From: Alkalicoccobacillus plakortidis
GTDB taxonomy: Bacteria; Bacillota; Bacilli; Bacillales; Bacillaceae_D
NCBI RefSeq assembly: GCF_023703085.1
Contig: NZ_JAMQJY010000001.1
Location: 1,364,001-1,428,000 of the forward strand
Direction of reading: 5' to 3'
Length of the DNA stretch: 64,000 bases
The notes beneath the pieces were generated by a model. That model was not told the DNA's origin and searched no databases. It saw only the letters and a program-made list of their open reading frames with translations. Both the position numbers and the translations under genes were made by a program. Below are positions 59,603 to 64,000 of this stretch, one piece after another. Position 1 is the first letter of the stretch. Each line of letters begins with the position of its first letter.

Positions 59603-60817
59603 TTAAACCGTTTTAATACTTGCTTGTTCTTTTAATACAGCCGCTTTGTCTGTTTCTTCCCACGGTAAGCTTACATCCGTACGACCAAAGTGACCGTAAG
59701 CAGCCGTTTGCTTGTAGATCGGACGACGTAGATCTAACATACGGATAATACCTGCTGGACGAAGATCAAAGTTTTTGCGAACAAGTGTAACAAGTTCACT
59801 TTCTGATACTTTTCCTGTTCCAAATGTATCAACCGCTATTGATACAGGTTGGGCTACACCAATTGCATATGCAAGCTGTACCTCTGCCTTGTCAGCAAGG
59901 CCAGCAGCCACAATGTTTTTTGCTACATAGCGAGCAGCATATGCTCCAGAACGGTCAACCTTCGTTGCATCCTTACCAGAGAACGCTCCCCCACCATGTC
60001 GTGCGTATCCACCATACGTATCAACGATAATTTTGCGACCTGTAAGTCCTGCATCCCCTTGAGGTCCGCCGATGACAAAACGACCTGTTGGATTAATAAA
60101 ATATTTTGTTTGTTCATCAATTAACTCTGCAGGTACAACTTCGTTAATCACATGAGTTTTCATGTCATGCTGAATTTGCTCCAGAGTAGTCTCTGGATGA
60201 TGTTGTGTTGAAATAACAATTGTGTCAACTCGTGCAGGTTTTCCTTGCTCATCATATTCTATTGTTACTTGCGTTTTAGCATCTGGACGTAGATAGTCAA
60301 TGATCTCCTCTTTACGAACCTCTGCCAAACGACGAGCTAGCTTATGGCTCAGAGAGATAGGTAGTGGCATTAACTCTTTTGTTTCATTGGTTGCAAAACC
60401 AAACATCAAACCTTGGTCTCCAGCACCAATTGATTCAATTTCCTCTTCTGTCATTTGCCCTTCACGTGCTTCTAGTGCTTTGTCCACACCTTGAGCAATA
60501 TCAGCTGATTGTTCATCAATTGAAACAAGAACAGCGCAAGTTTCTGCGTCAAAACCGTATTTTGCACGTGTATAACCAATACCTTTAATCGTATCACGCA
60601 CGACACGTGGAATATCAACATATGTACTAGTTGTAATTTCTCCAGCAACTAATACAAGGCCTGTAGTCACAGATGTTTCGCATGCTACACGAGCATTAGG
60701 ATCTTTCTTTAAGATTTCATCTAAGATCGCATCAGAAATTTGATCACACATCTTATCTGGATGTCCCTCTGTCACCGATTCTGATGTAAATAGCTGTCGA
60801 CTTTTAAATTCTGCCAT
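59603..60817 (-). CDS. metK: S-adenosylmethionine synthetase
   Basis: The 404-residue enzyme has the MetK signatures [51 protein letters not shown] and [16 protein letters not shown]. It makes SAM from methionine and ATP. AAGGGTG lies before the ATG. A SAM-I riboswitch sits in the leader, giving feedback control; mtnN elsewhere in the window acts on the products of SAM use. Confidence 0.98.
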   Translation of the reverse strand: MAEFKSRQLFTSESVTEGHPDKMCDQISDAILDEILKKDPNARVACETSVTTGLVLVAGEITTSTYVDIPRVVRDTIKGIGYTRAKYGFDAETCAVLVSIDEQSADIAQGVDKALEAREGQMTEEEIESIGAGDQGLMFGFATNETKELMPLPISLSHKLARRLAEVRKEEIIDYLRPDAKTQVTIEYDEQGKPARVDTIVISTQHHPETTLEQIQHDMKTHVINEVVPAELIDEQTKYFINPTGRFVIGGPQGDAGLTGRKIIVDTYGGYARHGGGAFSGKDATKVDRSGAYAARYVAKNIVAAGLADKAEVQLAYAIGVAQPVSIAVDTFGTGKVSESELVTLVRKNFDLRPAGIIRMLDLRRPIYKQTAAYGHFGRTDVSLPWEETDKAAVLKEQASIKTV

Positions 60818-60889
60818 CTCTTTTCACCCTTCCAACTCATTCTAATCTTCTCTTATCAGCCTGATTACCAGGTTGAGATTAAATATACA

Positions 60890-61058
60890 CAATAAAAAAC
60901 CCCAATCCTCCTTACTGAGGAAAAGGGTTGAAATGTTGTCCTTTAACCTCTTATCGTTCAAGGCAATGCCTTGCAGGTTAGCACCTTTCCATTTTATTAA
61001 AATGGTGGTTGTTGGGCTTCTTTGGGCCTGTCCCTCCGCCGGCTCTCCGATAAGATCC
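60890..61058 (-). ncRNA. SAM-I riboswitch (S-box) with terminator, metK leader
   Basis: The minus strand has P1 strands CTTATCGG (61048-61055) and CGATAAGAGG (60947-60956), the S-box core GCCGGCGGAGGGACAGGCCC, GAAGCCCAACAACC and AAGGTGCTAACCTGC, and an expression-platform terminator (60892-60933: AACCC...GGGTT with TTTTTT). SAM binding favours termination. Confidence 0.95.
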
Positions 61059-61069
61059 GTTCGCGAAAA

Positions 61070-61098
61070 ATTATATAACATCGATACTGAAAAGTCAA
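61070..61098 (-). promoter_or_regulatory. Sigma-A promoter of metK
   Basis: On the minus strand TTGACT is followed after 17 bases by TATAAT, just before the riboswitch. Confidence 0.88.
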
Positions 61099-61155
61099 TC
61101 ATAGCAAGGTTAATCAAAGTTTAATCACTATATCTAAAAAGACGCACATAAAGTA

Positions 61156-61183
61156 TAGACTAATAATATTAATGTGTTATACT
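61156..61183 (+). promoter_or_regulatory. pckA promoter with CcpN-type operator
   Basis: TAGACT and TATACT are 16 bases apart. TGTGTTATACT (61173-61183), overlapping the -10 box, fits the CcpN operator consensus TRTGHYATAYW as I recall it. B. subtilis pckA is repressed by CcpN on glucose. Confidence 0.6.
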
Positions 61184-61234
61184 AATTAGCATTAACCAAC
61201 CATATAAGATGATCATTCGAGAGGAGAATGCGCT

Positions 61235-62816
61235 TTGAAAACCATGAATATCCCGGTGAAATTAGAACAATTATTATCAAGTCCACAAACCAAACATGAC
61301 CTATCTGTTTCTCGTTTGGTTGAACGCTCTCTCCAAAGAGGTGAGGGTATACTTACAGCAACAGGCGCACTTAGCGTAGAAACCGGTGCGTACACTGGTC
61401 GTTCTCCTAAGGATAAATTTGTTGTTCAAGAGGACTCGGTTCGTGACACCATTGATTGGGGTCCAGTTAACCAAGCCAATATCAAAAGAGGTCTTTACTT
61501 CGTTATATCATAAAGTTCTTTCTCACCTTGGTGAAAAAGAAGAGCTTTTTGCTTCTCAAGGTTTTGCAGGAGCAGATACTGCCTACCGACTACCAATTCA
61601 AGTCATTAATGAATTTGCGTGGCACCAAGTGTTTGCTCGCAAGCTTTTTATTCGCCCAAGCTCTACGGATGTAACGCTTGATCGTGAGCTTTTCACCATT
61701 GTTTCTGCACCAACATTTAAAGCAGAACCGACAATTGATGGAACGAATTCTGAAGCCTTTGTGATGATCTCCTTTGAAGAACGAGTGATTCTAATTGGTG
61801 GAACTGAATATGCTGGAGAAATGAAAAAATCAATTTTCTCAATTATGAACTACCTTCTTCCAGAGGAGAATGTCTTGTCGATGCATTGCTCAGCAAACAC
61901 CGGTGCAGAGGGAGATGTGGCATTATTTTTTGGATTGTCCGGTACAGGTAAAACCACACTTTCAGCATCACCCGATCGTTTATTAATAGGGGATGATGAG
62001 CATGCTTGGTCTGAAAATGGTGTTTTTAACATTGAGGGTGGTTGCTACGCAAAGTGCATAAATCTTTCTGAAGAAAAAGAACCACAGATCTGGAATGCAA
62101 TTAAATTTGGAACAGTACTTGAAAATGTGGCGGTTTCTGAGGAAAATGGTGAGCCTGATTACAACGACGTCTCGCTAACAGAGAATACCCGTGCAGCGTA
62201 TCCAATTGATTACATTCCAAATGCACTTGAGCCAAGTATTGCCGGGCATCCAGATACCATAATTTTTCTAACTGCTGATGCATTTGGGGTTTTACCTCCT
62301 ATCAGTAAATTAACGCGTGAGCAGGCGATGTATCATTTCTTGTCTGGATACACAAGTAAACTTGCTGGGACAGAACGAGGCATTACAGAGCCTGAAGCAA
62401 CCTTCTCTACTTGCTTTGGAGCACCATTTTTGCCATTGCCAGCACACCGTTATGCTTCAATGTTAGGTGACTTGATTAGAACACATGATGTAGATGTATT
62501 CCTAGTTAATACAGGTTGGTCTGGTGGACCATATGGAGTAGGTCAACGGATGAAACTTACGCATACACGTTCTATGGTGCAAGCAGCCTTACAGGGAGAA
62601 TTAGCAAATGTTGAGACAACCGAGGATCCAGTGTTTGGCTTACACATTCCAAAGCAGTGCCCTGGAGTTCCCGATGAGGTTCTTCAACCTAAATCAACTT
62701 GGACAAATCCAGATGCCTACGAACGAAAAGCGGCTGAGCTGGCAGATAACTTCAAGCAAAACTTCACAAAATTTACTGGCCTAGCTGATGAGATCACTCA
62801 AGCTGGACCAAGATAG
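61235..62816 (+). pseudogene. pckA: Phosphoenolpyruvate carboxykinase (ATP), one frameshift
   Basis: Joined frames give 526 residues: [30 protein letters not shown], the P-loop [31 protein letters not shown] and [12 protein letters not shown]. It makes PEP from oxaloacetate in gluconeogenesis. The extra base is at CCAAGC 61471-61476; CCAGC restores GPVNQPISKEVF, and NQPIS is conserved in B. subtilis PckA. The TTG at 61235 has GAGGAG nine bases upstream. It is divergent from metK. Confidence 0.95.
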
Positions 62817-62817
62817 A

Positions 62818-62864
62818 ATAACGAAAAAAAGTGTTCATCATTTGATGACACTTTTTTTCGTTAT
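62818..62864. terminator. Bidirectional terminator between pckA and ytmA
   Basis: AACGAAAAAAAGTGTTCATC pairs with GATGACACTTTTTTTCGTT (one mismatch) around ATTT. Confidence 0.9.
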
Positions 62865-63656
62865 TTAGATTGGGCTTTCATCCATATCGCCGCTTCATGT
62901 AAGGTACGTTGCTGCTCTTTTAGTGGAAATTGATGCGTGTATGCTGAAAAGTACCAAGCTCTCAACCGGCTTCTTTTTTTCAAGGAGTTGTTTCTCCAAT
63001 CGATGAGCATGGTCAATTGAGACATGGTCATCCTGCTCACCATGTATAAGAAGCACCGATGCTTTCATTGATTCTAATTGCAGTGACGGGGTCCTCCACA
63101 GGTAGCGTTCAGGGTACTTTGTAGGGGTTCCTCCAATGACTCGCTTCATCATCCTTCTGAGATCAACACGCTCCTCGTAGGTGAGAAACATATCCGTAAC
63201 CCCGTTCCAACTTATTATACTTTTGACCTCATCCCGATAGATAGCTGTCCACAAAGCCATTACTCCACCTCTTGAAAATCCGATCGCATGCATGCCTTGG
63301 TTTTGATCATAACGTTTGTTTTCTAGGAGCACATCTACGGCACTCACTGCATCCTCACGGTCATTTCCTCCAAAATCCTCGTTACCCTCTCCGCCGCGGT
63401 TTCCACGATAAAAAGGAGCAAACACAACAAAACCTTCCGAGGCCCATTGAATTAACCGCTGAACTCGAACCATTCCGACATTTTTGATTCCACCTCGAAG
63501 ATAAATCAGACCTGGCAAGGATGAGCTCCAAGTAGGCTCAGCAAGGTAGCCTTTAACTCTTAACCCTGAACTCCAATACGTGATTATGAACAAGTGGATG
63601 TCTGGATGAGGTGATGGAACTTTCTGCTTCTGAATAATCTGCCCCACGTCAATCAC
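62861..63656 (-). pseudogene. ytmA: YtmA, prolyl-oligopeptidase-type alpha/beta hydrolase, one frameshift
   Basis: Joined frames give about 264 residues: LRVKGYLAEP, VFAPFYRGNRGGEGNEDFGG, nucleophile elbow GFSRGG, MKRVIGGTPTKYPE, LLIHGEQDDHVS (Asp) and a late catalytic His in AYTHQFP. Substrate unknown. The extra base is at CCAAGC 62954-62959 (GCTTGG in sense); GCTGG restores KPVESWYFSAYTHQF, matching KPVETWYYS-type sequence in B. subtilis. The start is GTG 63656 or, better spaced from AAAGG, GTG 63647. Confidence 0.88.
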
Positions 63657-63661
63657 ACCTT

Positions 63662-64000
63662 TTACTTTTGAACATTTTGTATGTACTCTAAACAGTACTG
63701 TAATACCCCGTCTTTCATAATAAAGCTGTAGTCTTGATTTTCAGCAATTTGGTCCGGTAATTCATTTACTAGTACAGGTCCTTCTGTTTCAAAATAATTG
63801 TTTTGCTCTTCCACGTCATCAATCTCTGCAAAATAAATGTTCTTGCAAATTTGCTGATCGCTTATTGTGTATTGACCAATGTATTGTATGGTCTTCACGC
63901 TGGCTCCTGTTTCTTCAAAAACTTCTCTCCTAGCAGCATCGAGTGGACTCTCTCCTTGCTCCACTTTGCCGCCAGGAAACTCTAATCCGCGCTTTTTATG
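63662..64000 (-). CDS. ytkD: YtkD, Nudix hydrolase (C-terminal part)
   Basis: The frame is open to the right edge, so the N terminus is outside; 112 residues are seen. The Nudix box is complete: GGKVEQGESPLDAARREVFE then ETGA. B. subtilis YtkD hydrolyses 8-oxo-dGTP and other (d)NTPs. It lies six bases before ytmA on the same strand, so the two are probably co-transcribed, with ytkD first. Confidence 0.9.
   Translation of the reverse strand, partial: HKKRGLEFPGGKVEQGESPLDAARREVFEETGASVKTIQYIGQYTISDQQICKNIYFAEIDDVEEQNNYFETEGPVLVNELPDQIAENQDYSFIMKDGVLQYCLEYIQNVQK

Noticed and set aside
60842..61124. Two opposite open frames (91 and 83 residues) upstream of metK
   Set aside because: They lie across the SAM-I riboswitch and its promoter and have no family likeness.

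Overview
The window is a chromosomal segment of a low-GC, spore-forming-type Bacillota. Most genes and much of their order match the acuA-ccpA-aroA-ytx-murC-ytp...metK-pckA-ytmA-ytkD part of the Bacillus subtilis map. Several genes that B. subtilis lacks here are present: mtnN after ccpA, a long FtsA-like gene, three SEDS genes in a row and a sugar ABC cluster. I infer a Bacillaceae member outside the subtilis group, perhaps of the alkaliphilic clade. I cannot name the species.

Layout. 1-8.7 kb: end of acuA, acuBC, a ccpA-mtnN pair, the bifunctional aroA, an FtsA-like ATPase, and ytxGH behind a sigma-B-type promoter. 8.8-9.7 kb: no gene, but two adjoining repeat arrays. 9.7-22.2 kb: murC, sftA, ytpR, ytpQ, ytpP, an EIIC-like permease, ytoQ, a YjjX-type NTPase, ytoP, ytzB, trmB, ytzH and ytmP. 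22.3-30.9 kb: pulA, purU, an orphan HicB-like protein, a NERD-like protein, thpR-lrgA-lrgB, a cysK-type synthase, ytzE and rsuA. 30.9-36.3 kb: three tandem SEDS polymerases and the lipid II flippase murJ (ytgP). 36.4-49.2 kb: SMP-30, YjbQ, an N-acetyltransferase, then a carbohydrate locus read leftwards (histidine kinase, AraC-type regulator, two paralogous binding proteins, two permeases, an oxidoreductase, DUF624). Three cre-like CcpA sites lie in that locus. 49.4-64 kb: ytfP, leuS with a T-box leader, an MFS transporter, ytqAB, ytiB, a second repeat locus, ytpA, ytoA, metK with a SAM-I riboswitch, pckA, ytmA and the start of ytkD.

Two things stand out. First, the gene-free stretches at 8.9-9.66 kb and 57.68-58.09 kb hold three arrays of short motifs spaced about two helical turns apart. 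In two of them spacing alternates 20 and 21 bp (mean about 20.6 by hand count). In the first array only a CAAGA core is kept. All three lie outside transcription units, beside terminators. I do not recognise them.

Second, twelve genes between 23.6 and 63 kb carry fifteen single-base frameshifts. Twelve of these are at CCAAGC/GCTTGG, where CCAGC/GCTGG would restore the conserved protein, in either orientation and any codon phase. Essential leuS is hit twice. This looks like a systematic sequence error at a CCAGC motif, possibly a modified one, and not true gene loss. Those genes are listed as single disrupted loci with full extents.
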